NCBI RefSeq assembly: GCF_003258355.1
Contig: NZ_QKPO01000006.1
Coordinates: forward strand, 178,528-242,527
Direction of reading: 5' to 3'
DNA: 64,000 nucleotides
Origin: Confluentibacter sediminis
GTDB lineage: Bacteria; Bacteroidota; Bacteroidia; Flavobacteriales; Flavobacteriaceae
Below are positions 46,727 to 54,251 of this stretch, piece after piece. Under the pieces are notes generated by a model. It was not told where the DNA came from and ran no database searches. It saw only the letters and a program-made list of their open reading frames with translations. The stretch's first letter is position 1. Each line of letters begins with the position of its first letter. The translations under genes and the position numbers were made by a program.

Positions 46727-47521
46727 CTATTTAAATTCTTCTATCATTTCTTTTTTAAGCCATTCAAAAGCGGCTCTTTGGTCATAGTTTATTTCTGGTC
46801 TCAATAAAGCCTCCATATCACCAGTAAAATTGGGGTCGTTTTCCTTTTCTTCAATATTTAATAAAAACTCCTTTTTACTGGGAGGTCTGTTTCCTGTGGC
46901 AAACGTTATGTACTCATTAAAGCAATGAACTATTTTATCTAAGTCTAGCTCTATATTTTGTCTGGAATAGTCTAAATCAAATAAATCGCGGCCTTTACTT
47001 CGTTGGTATAATGCACGAAGTTTAGTGCCTAATAATTCATTTATATTATATGTTTTAATATTAGTTTTTCCTGAAAACCATTCACTTTCTACCTCAAAAG
47101 GGAAATCTACCCAATCCAAAACATTAAAATGTTCTTTGCAATTGATTTCTAATTTTAGTCTAAGTTTTATCTCTTCGTATTCTGAAGTAAAACGATATAA
47201 TGCTTTTGCTCCATGACCTCTTACTTGTGTTTTTCTAGGTTCTTCAAAAAAAGTAATTACTTCTTGTAGTCGTTTCATGATTGGGTTTATTGGGCCAGGT
47301 TTAATTTGAACCAAATCAATATCTTCTGAATATCTTGGAGCGGGATTTAAATACAATTTATGTAATGCAGTCCCTCCTCTAAAAGCTAGATTTTCATTTA
47401 AAAAATCATCAGAAAAAATAGCTATTATTGTGCGGCTTATAACTAAGTCTTGTTCTACCTGAGCAAATTGTTTCCATGGAGCATGCTCTTGCCACTTGGC
47501 AATATCTGGTTTAGGAATCAT
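46727..47521 (-). CDS. AbiEii-type nucleotidyltransferase toxin
   Basis: A 264-residue AbiEii/MenT-type nucleotidyltransferase, the toxin of a type IV toxin-antitoxin system. The core 'FRGGTALHKLYLNPAPRYSEDIDLVQI' at about residues 42-68 carries the GG(T)xLxK and the D-x-D metal pair, and 'LELEINCKE'-like text ('LKLEINCKEHF') near 128 and 'LLGTKLRALYQRSKGRDLFDLDY' near 165-187 are family marks. Related enzymes add nucleotides to tRNA acceptor ends and stop translation, aborting phage growth. It overlaps its antitoxin gene by 4 bases (ATGA), the normal coupled arrangement. Confidence 0.9.
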   Translation of the reverse strand: MIPKPDIAKWQEHAPWKQFAQVEQDLVISRTIIAIFSDDFLNENLAFRGGTALHKLYLNPAPRYSEDIDLVQIKPGPINPIMKRLQEVITFFEEPRKTQVRGHGAKALYRFTSEYEEIKLRLKLEINCKEHFNVLDWVDFPFEVESEWFSGKTNIKTYNINELLGTKLRALYQRSKGRDLFDLDYSRQNIELDLDKIVHCFNEYITFATGNRPPSKKEFLLNIEEKENDPNFTGDMEALLRPEINYDQRAAFEWLKKEMIEEFK

Positions 47522-48309
47522 AAATCATTTTCTAGTTTAATGTTAACATCAACCTTCCAAAAATTATCAACCGCACCAGGCTTTTCTTTTGATTCGGGAC
47601 TTAATAATACTGGGAAATATGTTATATCTTTTAAATGATCATGTAAAACGTCAATTAATTGGGCATCTGCTTCAAGTTCTTCCATTAAAAAACCCAATCG
47701 CTGCAAGGCACTTCTCTGAGGATACCATGAGATTAAATCTTTTAAATTACCTAATTTAATTTCTTCCATGAGTTCCTCAATAATAGCCAACATCCTATTT
47801 ATACCCCCTAATTTTGTTTGATGATATATTAGATCTACTGTTGTTAATGCAGCATCGGAAATTTTAAAATTCCCAGCATCCGATTTTTTGGTGATTATAT
47901 TTTTTTGTGGCCAATTGGATGCGGTAAAGAAGCGAATATCAATGGTCGCCTTTTTAATATCCAAAAGCGTTGGTGGAGCAGTAACTATATAATCTCTCTG
48001 GATTTGTTGATGACTAGCTCCATGAAATTTAGCTGCTGAATATAAACCTAAATAATAGTCCTTTTTTAGATATTTAAAAAGTTTATCTATGTATAATTCT
48101 ATTGGTAATTTGCCTTGCCTAGAATACCTAGGTGGAATAATAAGATAAAAACCCTTTCTAAGAGGGATTATTTCCCCTTTTTTAGTCAAATAAGATAAAT
48201 CAGTAGTTAAAGCAGATTTGTCTTTTTGACTAGTTGCATGAAGCTCATCCTTTGAAAAAGAGTATTCTTCAAGAGATAAGCGTTCTTTTATGAAATCTGA
48301 CAGATACAA
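47518..48309 (-). CDS. AbiEi family antitoxin, transcriptional repressor
   Basis: A 263-residue AbiEi-type antitoxin. The N-terminal winged-helix region, 'FSKDELHATSQKDKSALTTDLSYLTKKGEIIPLRKGFYLIIPP' in pieces over about residues 18-60, binds DNA. The rest, with 'YLGLYSAAKFHGASHQQIQRDYIVT' near 87-111, is the C-terminal antitoxin domain that opposes AbiEii. The start is TTG at 48309; no ATG is available near the beginning of the domain. Its promoter region contains TTAGTAAA repeats fitting negative autoregulation, as known for AbiEi. It is co-transcribed with the toxin gene. Confidence 0.88.
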   Translation of the reverse strand: MYLSDFIKERLSLEEYSFSKDELHATSQKDKSALTTDLSYLTKKGEIIPLRKGFYLIIPPRYSRQGKLPIELYIDKLFKYLKKDYYLGLYSAAKFHGASHQQIQRDYIVTAPPTLLDIKKATIDIRFFTASNWPQKNIITKKSDAGNFKISDAALTTVDLIYHQTKLGGINRMLAIIEELMEEIKLGNLKDLISWYPQRSALQRLGFLMEELEADAQLIDVLHDHLKDITYFPVLLSPESKEKPGAVDNFWKVDVNIKLENDL

Positions 48310-48311
48310 TC

Positions 48312-48348
48312 TTAGTAAATTTTCGAGAAAGTTAGTAAAATTTGCTAA
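48312..48348 (-). promoter_or_regulatory. Candidate AbiEi operator
   Basis: TTAGTAAA occurs at 48312-48319 and 48332-48339, 20 bases apart, and an inverted version, TTTGCTAA, at 48341-48348. The sites begin 3 bases upstream of the antitoxin start codon. AbiEi repressors of known type bind inverted repeats in their own promoters. Confidence 0.55.
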
Positions 48349-48368
48349 TTATCTCGCATATTTACTAT

Positions 48369-48530
48369 AATTTTTTAATGAATAATATGGAGTCTAAAAA
48401 AATAACTAGAAACCAATTGTATAATTTGGTTTGGTCTAAACAAATGACAGCACAAGAATTTGTAAACTCTGATACTGCTTTGAGAAAAAAATGCATTAAA
48501 CATATATATCATTATGCCAAAAAGAGGGTA
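48369..48530 (+). pseudogene. Degraded remnant of an 'ITRxQLYxLVWSK' DNA-binding-type gene
   Basis: 'MESKKITRNQLYNLVWSKQMT' starts at about 48369 and continues 'AQEFVNSDTALRKKCIKH', the beginning of a common small helix-turn-helix-like domain. Then the expected 'PKRGYW' appears in another frame as 'MPKRGYC' followed by a stop. Relative to the domain as I remember it, residues are also missing after 'SKQMT'. This looks like a frameshifted fragment, not a working gene. Confidence 0.4.
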
Positions 48531-48620
48531 TTGTTAAGAACAATGCACTTATTGCAATTATTGAAGATTTGACTTAATAATTAGTAAATAGCACAAACAA
48601 AAAGTTATGATTTATTGTAG

Positions 48621-48857
48621 TTATTCTTCCGAAAGGATTTTAGTAATTTCATCCAACAAAACCATTTGTTCCCTGGGCAGTAAATTGATAATAAACTCCA
48701 ATGCTGTAATAACATTGGATTTAGGGTGTGCATTGGAAAGTGCAGATGATGAAAATCTAGCGTCTCCTTCTAGAGCTAATACACATGTTTTCAACAAACA
48801 GGATATATTGAATAAAAGTTCGTCATTGTTCCCTATTAAAAACTCTCCTTTCATCAT
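48621..48857 (-). CDS. Small conserved-looking hypothetical protein
   Basis: A 78-residue reading, 'MMKGEFLIGNNDELLFNISCLLKTCVLALEGDARF' and onward, ending 'LLPREQMVLLDEITKILSEE'. The composition is that of a real, mostly helical cytoplasmic protein, and the text resembles small hypothetical proteins of flavobacteria. The opposite strand is also open (48607-48912), but its translation is rich in Ser and Asn with no plausible fold, so I prefer this strand. No function is recognised. It lies alone between the AbiE pair and the CBASS-like operon. Confidence 0.5.
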   Translation of the reverse strand: MMKGEFLIGNNDELLFNISCLLKTCVLALEGDARFSSSALSNAHPKSNVITALEFIINLLPREQMVLLDEITKILSEE

Positions 48858-49140
48858 AGGTGTATTGTTGCATGAATATCCAGCAGGTCTTAATAATCCG
48901 TCTCTTATTTGACAATGCTTTTTGAATTTTCTTCAATATACGTTTCTTATATAATGTGGTACAAATCTATAGAGCAAAGCTTTCTCAGATTTGGTTCTAT
49001 CCAATGAGGGCAAATTCTACCTACAAAAACAAAACGGGAGTAAAAAAACTTAAAAAACGTCCATGTTTGTTTATCATTTGAGATTAACTACACGTTCCGA
49101 GGCAAATTGTAAATGGTTACATATAGAAAACCTATTGATT
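48858..49140. other. Non-coding stretch before the end of the CBASS-like operon
   Basis: About 280 bases without a gene, terminator or repeat that I can recognise. Confidence 0.4.
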
Positions 49141-50202
49141 TTAATAAGAGGGTAGAAAGGTTGGTGGAAAATAATCAATAATATTTCTCCTATCTTTTTT
49201 GATTTTACTAATCATATCTAAACAATAATTGCCTAATGATACTTTTTCATCATAAGATATAGTGTCAGAAATAATATTATTGCTGTTTGCAGGATCAATT
49301 ATTCTTATTTTATGTATGTTTTCACCAAGATAGTTTAAAACTTCCAATAGACATTTATCAATATTTCTTGGTAGTGTTCCGTTCTGAAACGCTTTTTTTA
49401 CTAACAATTCTAAATAAATAGATTTAATATCTATATCATTTTCATTTTTCCACATTTTAAGAAGTTTAACCACTTTTCTCTCTTGATTGGTGAAATTTAG
49501 AACTCTTAATTGCTTACTGGGATTAATCTTTTTAAAAGTTGATTGTCCAAACAATGAAGTTTCATTAACATAAATATAATCATCATTGAATGCATTTTTA
49601 CTAATTCGAGTAGGAACAATATCGATTCGGTATTTTTCACCATTCACATCATAAGTTATACCTATAGAATGTTTTTGTTTCCTAACATTGGTTATAGCCT
49701 CATCATCAAGTTCGTAATTTAAAAACTCATAAACTTTATTAAATACATGCTCAATCGTGCCAGTTGGCTTTTTAAATCGTAATTGAATATCAACGTCTGA
49801 ATTTTGTATAGATGTTCCCTTTATAATAGATCCATTAAAACTTGGATATTTAAATAAATCATGCTTGAATTTATAATAAAGTTTTTGTTTTAATTGGTTA
49901 GCTTTTTCAATTATAAAAGTATTATCAGTTTTATCATGATTATTTACAACACCATTAAGATATCTTGGTACACTTCCCCCTGTATTGTTTAGTATTTTAT
50001 TCGTACGTCTATCTTCAATGCTACCAAGAATAAATCCTCCAGAAGCTCCTACTGCAGCACCTTTCCCTGTAGCAAGGAAAAATTGTTTCCAATTAAAAGG
50101 TTCATTATCTATTTTGTTGAGCTGTTTTAATACGTTAAATAATCCATTACCAATACCAAAGATTATTGCCCCATTTCGTGTATATTTTATTGCTTTATTC
50201 AT
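49141..50202 (-). CDS. Second CD-NTase-like nucleotidyltransferase with N-terminal hydrophobic segments
   Basis: A 353-residue protein, last gene of the five-gene operon. The N-terminus has two hydrophobic, glycine-rich stretches (about residues 10-26 and 40-61, 'FFLATGKGAAVGASGGFILG') separated by a polar loop, suggesting membrane association. The rest is a polymerase-beta-like nucleotidyltransferase: 'GSIIKGTSIQNSDVDI' at 124-139 gives the GS motif and D136/D138, and 'YRIDIVPTR' gives the third Asp, D194. The C-terminal helical part ('VVKLLKMWK', 'IYLELLVKKAF', 'DPANSNN') is plainly homologous to that of the first CD-NTase of the operon. It begins 2 bases after the previous gene. It may be a second signal synthase or an effector that transfers nucleotides; the sequence cannot decide. 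Confidence 0.75.
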   Translation of the reverse strand: MNKAIKYTRNGAIIFGIGNGLFNVLKQLNKIDNEPFNWKQFFLATGKGAAVGASGGFILGSIEDRRTNKILNNTGGSVPRYLNGVVNNHDKTDNTFIIEKANQLKQKLYYKFKHDLFKYPSFNGSIIKGTSIQNSDVDIQLRFKKPTGTIEHVFNKVYEFLNYELDDEAITNVRKQKHSIGITYDVNGEKYRIDIVPTRISKNAFNDDYIYVNETSLFGQSTFKKINPSKQLRVLNFTNQERKVVKLLKMWKNENDIDIKSIYLELLVKKAFQNGTLPRNIDKCLLEVLNYLGENIHKIRIIDPANSNNIISDTISYDEKVSLGNYCLDMISKIKKDRRNIIDYFPPTFLPSY

Positions 50203-50204
50203 AA

Positions 50205-50951
50205 CTATGCTTTAAATGTTTCGGTAAAACTTAATGTTGTGAAAATGTTATTATACAAGGTGAATTTTGAGTTTGCAAAATTTAATCTTGGATTATTTTC
50301 TAATCTTTCAGTAGTATATATAACAAAAAATACATCCTCGTCATCGATTTCCTTCAATAGTTTGTTTACTTCTTTTTGTTTGAATTCTCCATCAATATTA
50401 TTGATGATTACTAAATCATGTTCAGGTAAGTTTTTATACGATTTATTTATTCTATAAATTACATTTTTGAACTTAAACTTGGTCATTATTTTTTTCATTT
50501 CTTTTTGTCCAAATTCATTATCGCTAATGACTAATAAGCTTTTAGTTTGCTTTAGTTTGCGTTCAAATTCTTGGGATTGTATTAATTTGATTATGTCTTC
50601 TCTTTTTTGTTCAACGATGTCTTCTATTCTTTTGTTTATTTGTTCATTTGCTTTCTTTTTTATACCATAGAACCATAGGTAAGCTCCAAATAATCCTCCA
50701 GATAAACCTAAAAATAAAATTATTTTCAAAAGACTTTTTAAATCTCCATACTGACTATCAAAATCTTTTTGATACGCTTTAATAGCGTTATCTAATTCAA
50801 TTTTATAAACAGATTCAACATTGCCTTTATATTCCTCAAGATATTTGACCCTATTTTCCAAGTCACTAATTTTTATGGAATCTTTGTTTTGTGCATTTAA
50901 TCCAATACTAAGGAAGAAAATGACTGTCAATAAATTATTTTTAATTTTCAT
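50205..50951 (-). CDS. Signal peptide/TM/coiled-coil protein with receiver-like C-terminal domain, putative effector or sensor
   Basis: A 248-residue protein of no recognised family. An N-terminal signal sequence (residues 1-20, 'VIFFLSIGLNAQ') is followed by a predicted extracytoplasmic coiled coil at about 27-72, one transmembrane helix at 76-96 and a cytoplasmic coiled coil at about 100-135. The C-terminal domain at 136-245 has alternating strands and helices ('KSLLVISDNEFG', 'HDLVIINNID', 'DVFFVIYTTE') like a receiver or Rossmann-like fold, but lacks the phospho-acceptor pattern of a true response regulator. It overlaps the JAMM gene by 11 bases and is 2 bases from the second CD-NTase gene. 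In CBASS, membrane proteins in this position are usually effectors opened by the cyclic nucleotide; that role is inferred. Confidence 0.65.
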   Translation of the reverse strand: MKIKNNLLTVIFFLSIGLNAQNKDSIKISDLENRVKYLEEYKGNVESVYKIELDNAIKAYQKDFDSQYGDLKSLLKIILFLGLSGGLFGAYLWFYGIKKKANEQINKRIEDIVEQKREDIIKLIQSQEFERKLKQTKSLLVISDNEFGQKEMKKIMTKFKFKNVIYRINKSYKNLPEHDLVIINNIDGEFKQKEVNKLLKEIDDEDVFFVIYTTERLENNPRLNFANSKFTLYNNIFTTLSFTETFKA

Positions 50952-51408
50952 ACTTGTAAATTTTATCTTTTATTAATACATAAAACCCAATTTCAGTATG
51001 ATTATCAGTATAACCTATAATCAATAAAACTGGATTTAAAATAGCAACATCTTTATCATTTCTTATTGAGTTAATTGCTTTTATATCTGTTATACTAGGG
51101 ATGGCTTTATTGTTTGGGTGCGTATGCCATTCCCCAACATAATATTTTTTTGGTTTTTCTTTATAGAAATTTTTAAAATGCTGTTTTACGCCAATATTAT
51201 CTCTCATAAATAAACTTGGTGTGGCATTATATTTTTTTGGCAATATAGTATCAGTAATAGTCAATATTTTCTTGTCATCTGAATAATATCCAATTAAAAA
51301 CCCTCCATATTCATTGGGGTAATGAGCTTTACCAATCCTAGCAAGCTCATTTATAAAGCGTTCTTCAACTTGTAATTCTAATGCTATATCTTTCAATCTT
51401 AACTTCAA
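50941..51408 (-). CDS. JAMM/MPN isopeptidase, CBASS Cap3-like
   Basis: A 155-residue Mov34/MPN/JAB metallopeptidase. The JAMM zinc motif is complete: E33 in 'NEYGGFLIGYY', H95 and H97 in 'GEWHTHP', S105 and D108 in 'PSITD'. In type II CBASS, Cap3 removes the CD-NTase from the targets to which Cap2 joins it. The start is TTG at 51408, overlapping the TGA of the E2-E1 gene by 4 bases; coupling to that gene supports the unusual start. An N-terminal ATG is absent from the domain region. It is small, consisting of the catalytic domain only. Confidence 0.85.
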   Translation of the reverse strand: MKLRLKDIALELQVEERFINELARIGKAHYPNEYGGFLIGYYSDDKKILTITDTILPKKYNATPSLFMRDNIGVKQHFKNFYKEKPKKYYVGEWHTHPNNKAIPSITDIKAINSIRNDKDVAILNPVLLIIGYTDNHTEIGFYVLIKDKIYKYEN

Positions 51409-53063
51409 AATTCATTTAATTTTATAGTAAAGCCTTTTTCTGAATTTGTGTTCACAACAAAATTTCTTAAAGGCTCTTTATTAAGCATTTTTGTATTTAT
51501 ATGCTTAATAGCATATTGTACTAGAACATTGATGTCGTTATAGGATGCTTTAAAGGTAGGGCTCCAGCATCCAGTAGGATTGTGAATATTTTCTAAATCA
51601 TTATCTAATACGTTTTCATACTGATTCATTGTCCAAGAGTAACTTTTAGGCTCAACCGAACATACAAGTTCTTTGGCTTCGTTTGTAATTGATAGATTAA
51701 TATACTTATTGATTTTACAATCGTTAAAAACATATAATAGATCATTGTCTGTTGAACAATCAATTACTATATCATATTCTTTAAGTTTTTCCTGAAGGTT
51801 AGTTTTTATACTATCTTCATTTGGAAAAAATTTAGTATTGGCTTGAAAAAAGTTCTGGTCCATTATTCTAATATCTACAAAAGGAGATGTAGTTATTAGC
51901 TCATTTTGTAGTTCATGTGTTTTATTACAAATGCCATTAAAAAAGGAGTATTCAGACCTGCAAACATTTTCGGGCTCTTTTATATCATAATCTACAATAT
52001 CAACTTTAGTGCATCCGGATTTCACTAAAGTTTTGGCAACAATGCTACCAATAGCTCCAATGCCAATTATTAGTATCTTACTTTCTGTAATTTGAGTATT
52101 TAATTTTCCTCTTCCAAAAAAGTAATCATATGAACTATTTCTGGTTATTCCCCAAGTGATGCTTTCGTTTACAAATTGACCACCCCATTTTTGTTTTATT
52201 TTGACTGATTCGACAGGAAAATTTCCAATTTCTAAAAGAGCTACTTGCCAATGGATTTCTTTTTTAGGTATGTTATATCCCACTAGTAAAGGCATTGGAT
52301 AACCATTTGTTTTCCTATTGTTTTTTTGGAAATCATAAAGAAATTTATGAAACTCTTCATTAACGAAGGGTTCTAAATCACTCCAGTTACTAATGATGAA
52401 TTTTTTGCTTTTTACTGGTGGCTCTTTTAAAAAAATATAAAGCCCAAAATTTCTTCTTAATACCTGTTTGATGTGATTACTCCACTTGCATTCAACAACA
52501 ATTTTATTTGAAGGGTTTCTAAAATTTTGTACTATATGATTAAGGATGTTTTTGTCAAAATAAGTGCCGTCATTTATTTTTGAGTATTCAAAAAAGCCAA
52601 ACTCTTGTTTTTTAAAAGTGTATTCGACTTCTGTAAATAAAAAAGAAAAATGGATATTCTTAAAAGGGCTTGGTTGCATGATTAAATGTTCATAATGAGT
52701 ATCCTTTTCTTTTTTATAGTAATATTTCCATATCCATCTTTTTAAAGAATCAAAATCTATTTTTATTTTGTTTTTTAATACTGGATGGTGTGAGGTATGT
52801 ATGCAAATATTTCCATTGCCCATTACATGCCCATATTCTAAAAAATCAACGTTTGAAAATGATATAGCTTCTGTTGTAAATCTTTTTAAAGGGTATTCAG
52901 GCAAAATTGTAATATCGAACTCTAAAGCATCAGGTAGTTCTTCAATTTTAACGCTTACTTTTCCTGAAATATTCATATGCTCATCCAAACTAAAAGGAAC
53001 TTCAATTGAAACTCCTTTTAATTCAGAAATTAAATGTTGTATTTGGCTTAATCTTTTTTCCAT
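51405..53063 (-). CDS. E2-E1 fusion (ThiF family), CBASS Cap2-like conjugating enzyme
   Basis: A 552-residue ubiquitin-transfer-like enzyme with two catalytic halves. The E2-like domain occupies about residues 5-140 with the active cysteine C87 in 'GNGNICIHTSHHP'. A linker or E1 inactive-adenylation region spans about 150-320. The E1/ThiF domain starts with the nucleotide loop 'ILIIGIGAIGSIVAK' (G334, G336, G339), then 'DYDIKEPENVCRSEY' with N366 and R369, and the catalytic C499 in 'TGCWSPTFKASYND', a hallmark of Cap2. Such proteins adenylate the C-terminus of the CD-NTase and ligate it to cellular targets, priming it. It lies between the CD-NTase gene (3 bases) and the JAMM gene (4-base overlap). 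Confidence 0.87.
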   Translation of the reverse strand: MEKRLSQIQHLISELKGVSIEVPFSLDEHMNISGKVSVKIEELPDALEFDITILPEYPLKRFTTEAISFSNVDFLEYGHVMGNGNICIHTSHHPVLKNKIKIDFDSLKRWIWKYYYKKEKDTHYEHLIMQPSPFKNIHFSFLFTEVEYTFKKQEFGFFEYSKINDGTYFDKNILNHIVQNFRNPSNKIVVECKWSNHIKQVLRRNFGLYIFLKEPPVKSKKFIISNWSDLEPFVNEEFHKFLYDFQKNNRKTNGYPMPLLVGYNIPKKEIHWQVALLEIGNFPVESVKIKQKWGGQFVNESITWGITRNSSYDYFFGRGKLNTQITESKILIIGIGAIGSIVAKTLVKSGCTKVDIVDYDIKEPENVCRSEYSFFNGICNKTHELQNELITTSPFVDIRIMDQNFFQANTKFFPNEDSIKTNLQEKLKEYDIVIDCSTDNDLLYVFNDCKINKYINLSITNEAKELVCSVEPKSYSWTMNQYENVLDNDLENIHNPTGCWSPTFKASYNDINVLVQYAIKHINTKMLNKEPLRNFVVNTNSEKGFTIKLNEF

Positions 53064-53066
53064 AGA

Positions 53067-54044
53067 TTAACCAAATCTTTCATTTTTAGGAGGTATAGAA
53101 AATAAACCAGCCCCTTTATCCCCATAGGTATCGTCATTATCCTCTTCAATAAATTTTTCATTTTCTGGAAAATATGTTTTGATGTTTTCATCATTATCTT
53201 CAATTCTATTAATGATGTTATCCATATCATTCGAAAAATTTTGTCTTTCGGAAGTAGTCAATGTATCAATTAAATCATTAGAGCTGTTTCCAGGATCTTT
53301 TAATGTGAAGTTTTCTTTAGTAACTTCATCACGTATATATTCCATTACGGCTTCTAATTTGTCCCATAGACTTCCTGTTATATCATTATTGTCAAACGCT
53401 TTAATTGTTATAAGTTCAAGTAAAAATGATTTGGTTGGATAATTTAACTTTGTTCCTTTCCAAACTTTTAGCAGCCTAATGATTTTTCTAATGGAATCTT
53501 TTTCATTCGTTGCTCTATCTTTAATATTATTAATTTGAGCCTTAACATTAGTTTTAATTCTCTCACTTCCTGCATCATAATTTCCATACTTATAGTAAAC
53601 GTATAGGTTTAGATTTTCATCATCTGGATATTTGTCTTGATTAAGTTCGCGACCTGGTACGACATCTATTTTCACTATATCGCCTTCTTCATCCCTAAAA
53701 AATTCAATACCAATGGAAACTTTCTGTTTAATAACATTGGCTTCATCCTTATACTTTTCATATAGAAAGTCATATACATTATTATACATGTCCTTTAGCG
53801 TCCCATTACTGCCAAATGCATTCTTTTTAAAAGGAGCAATCATATCAAAGTCAAACTTTGTATTAATAGCTGTGTTTTTAGCATAGGAACCAGAATTAAA
53901 AGGAGAATAAATATTACTTCCGTATTCTTTTTCCAGAGATTCTTTTACATCTTTACTTTTATCTCTATGCTTGTTTAAAAGTTGCTCTTCTTTGGCGATT
54001 TGGTGGGTTTTAATAACCGATTCTAAATGTTTGTTTTTATCCAT
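53067..54044 (-). CDS. CD-NTase (CBASS cyclic oligonucleotide synthase), glycine-ended
   Basis: A 325-residue cGAS/DncV-like nucleotidyltransferase. The catalytic signature 'GSYAKNTAINTKFDFDMI' at residues 52-69 supplies GS and the metal pair D65/D67, and 'VKIDVVPGRE' at 124-133 supplies D127; all three acids are intact. The helical C-terminal domain has 'RKIIRLLKVWKG' and 'KDPGNSSND'. After it a polar, probably flexible tail ends 'IPPKNERFG', with a C-terminal Gly as expected for a substrate of the Cap2-like enzyme encoded 3 bases downstream. On phage infection it should make a cyclic di- or trinucleotide; which one cannot be read. It is the first gene of the five-gene operon. Confidence 0.85.
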   Translation of the reverse strand: MDKNKHLESVIKTHQIAKEEQLLNKHRDKSKDVKESLEKEYGSNIYSPFNSGSYAKNTAINTKFDFDMIAPFKKNAFGSNGTLKDMYNNVYDFLYEKYKDEANVIKQKVSIGIEFFRDEEGDIVKIDVVPGRELNQDKYPDDENLNLYVYYKYGNYDAGSERIKTNVKAQINNIKDRATNEKDSIRKIIRLLKVWKGTKLNYPTKSFLLELITIKAFDNNDITGSLWDKLEAVMEYIRDEVTKENFTLKDPGNSSNDLIDTLTTSERQNFSNDMDNIINRIEDNDENIKTYFPENEKFIEEDNDDTYGDKGAGLFSIPPKNERFG

Positions 54045-54161
54045 AATAATTTCTTTTTGTGTTTAAATGATTCATTGATTGCTTAACCACAATAGAGGTA
54101 GAATTATACTTGGATAACCGAAAAATTAAAGTGAAGAATTAATAAATACTAAAATATGTAG

Positions 54162-54251
54162 TATATTTGTTTCGCTAGAAAAAACTCTTTACGATATTTT
54201 AATTATCCTAAAGTATAAGGCTGATGTCACTTGTGGTATCAGCTTTTTTTT
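54162..54251 (+). ncRNA. Candidate small RNA between the regulator pair and the CBASS-like operon
   Basis: On the plus strand, opposite to all neighbouring genes, TATATTTG at 54162-54169 is a perfect -7 box. About 50 bases on, a 10-bp hairpin (54220-54229 with 54234-54243, with a 4-base loop) is followed by eight T (54244-54251), a textbook terminator. No plus-strand gene lies between or after. A transcript of about 75 bases would result. A clear -33 TTG is missing, and the hairpin alone could serve as a barrier between operons. Confidence 0.4.
54220..54251 (+). terminator. Intrinsic terminator in the gap before the PIN-like gene
   Basis: Stem of 10 bp (two G-T pairs) plus T8 on the plus strand. 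The T run overlaps the stop codon of the minus-strand PIN-like gene. On the minus strand the hairpin has no good U tract, so it acts mainly in the plus direction. Confidence 0.7.

Noticed and set aside
48607..48912. A 101-residue plus-strand open frame opposite the small hypothetical gene.
   Set aside because: The composition looks random, and the minus-strand reading over the same bases looks like a real protein.
49141..50951. Reading the TM protein as a two-component response regulator.
   Set aside because: The alpha/beta domain lacks the acidic pocket and Lys of a true receiver, and no histidine kinase is nearby.
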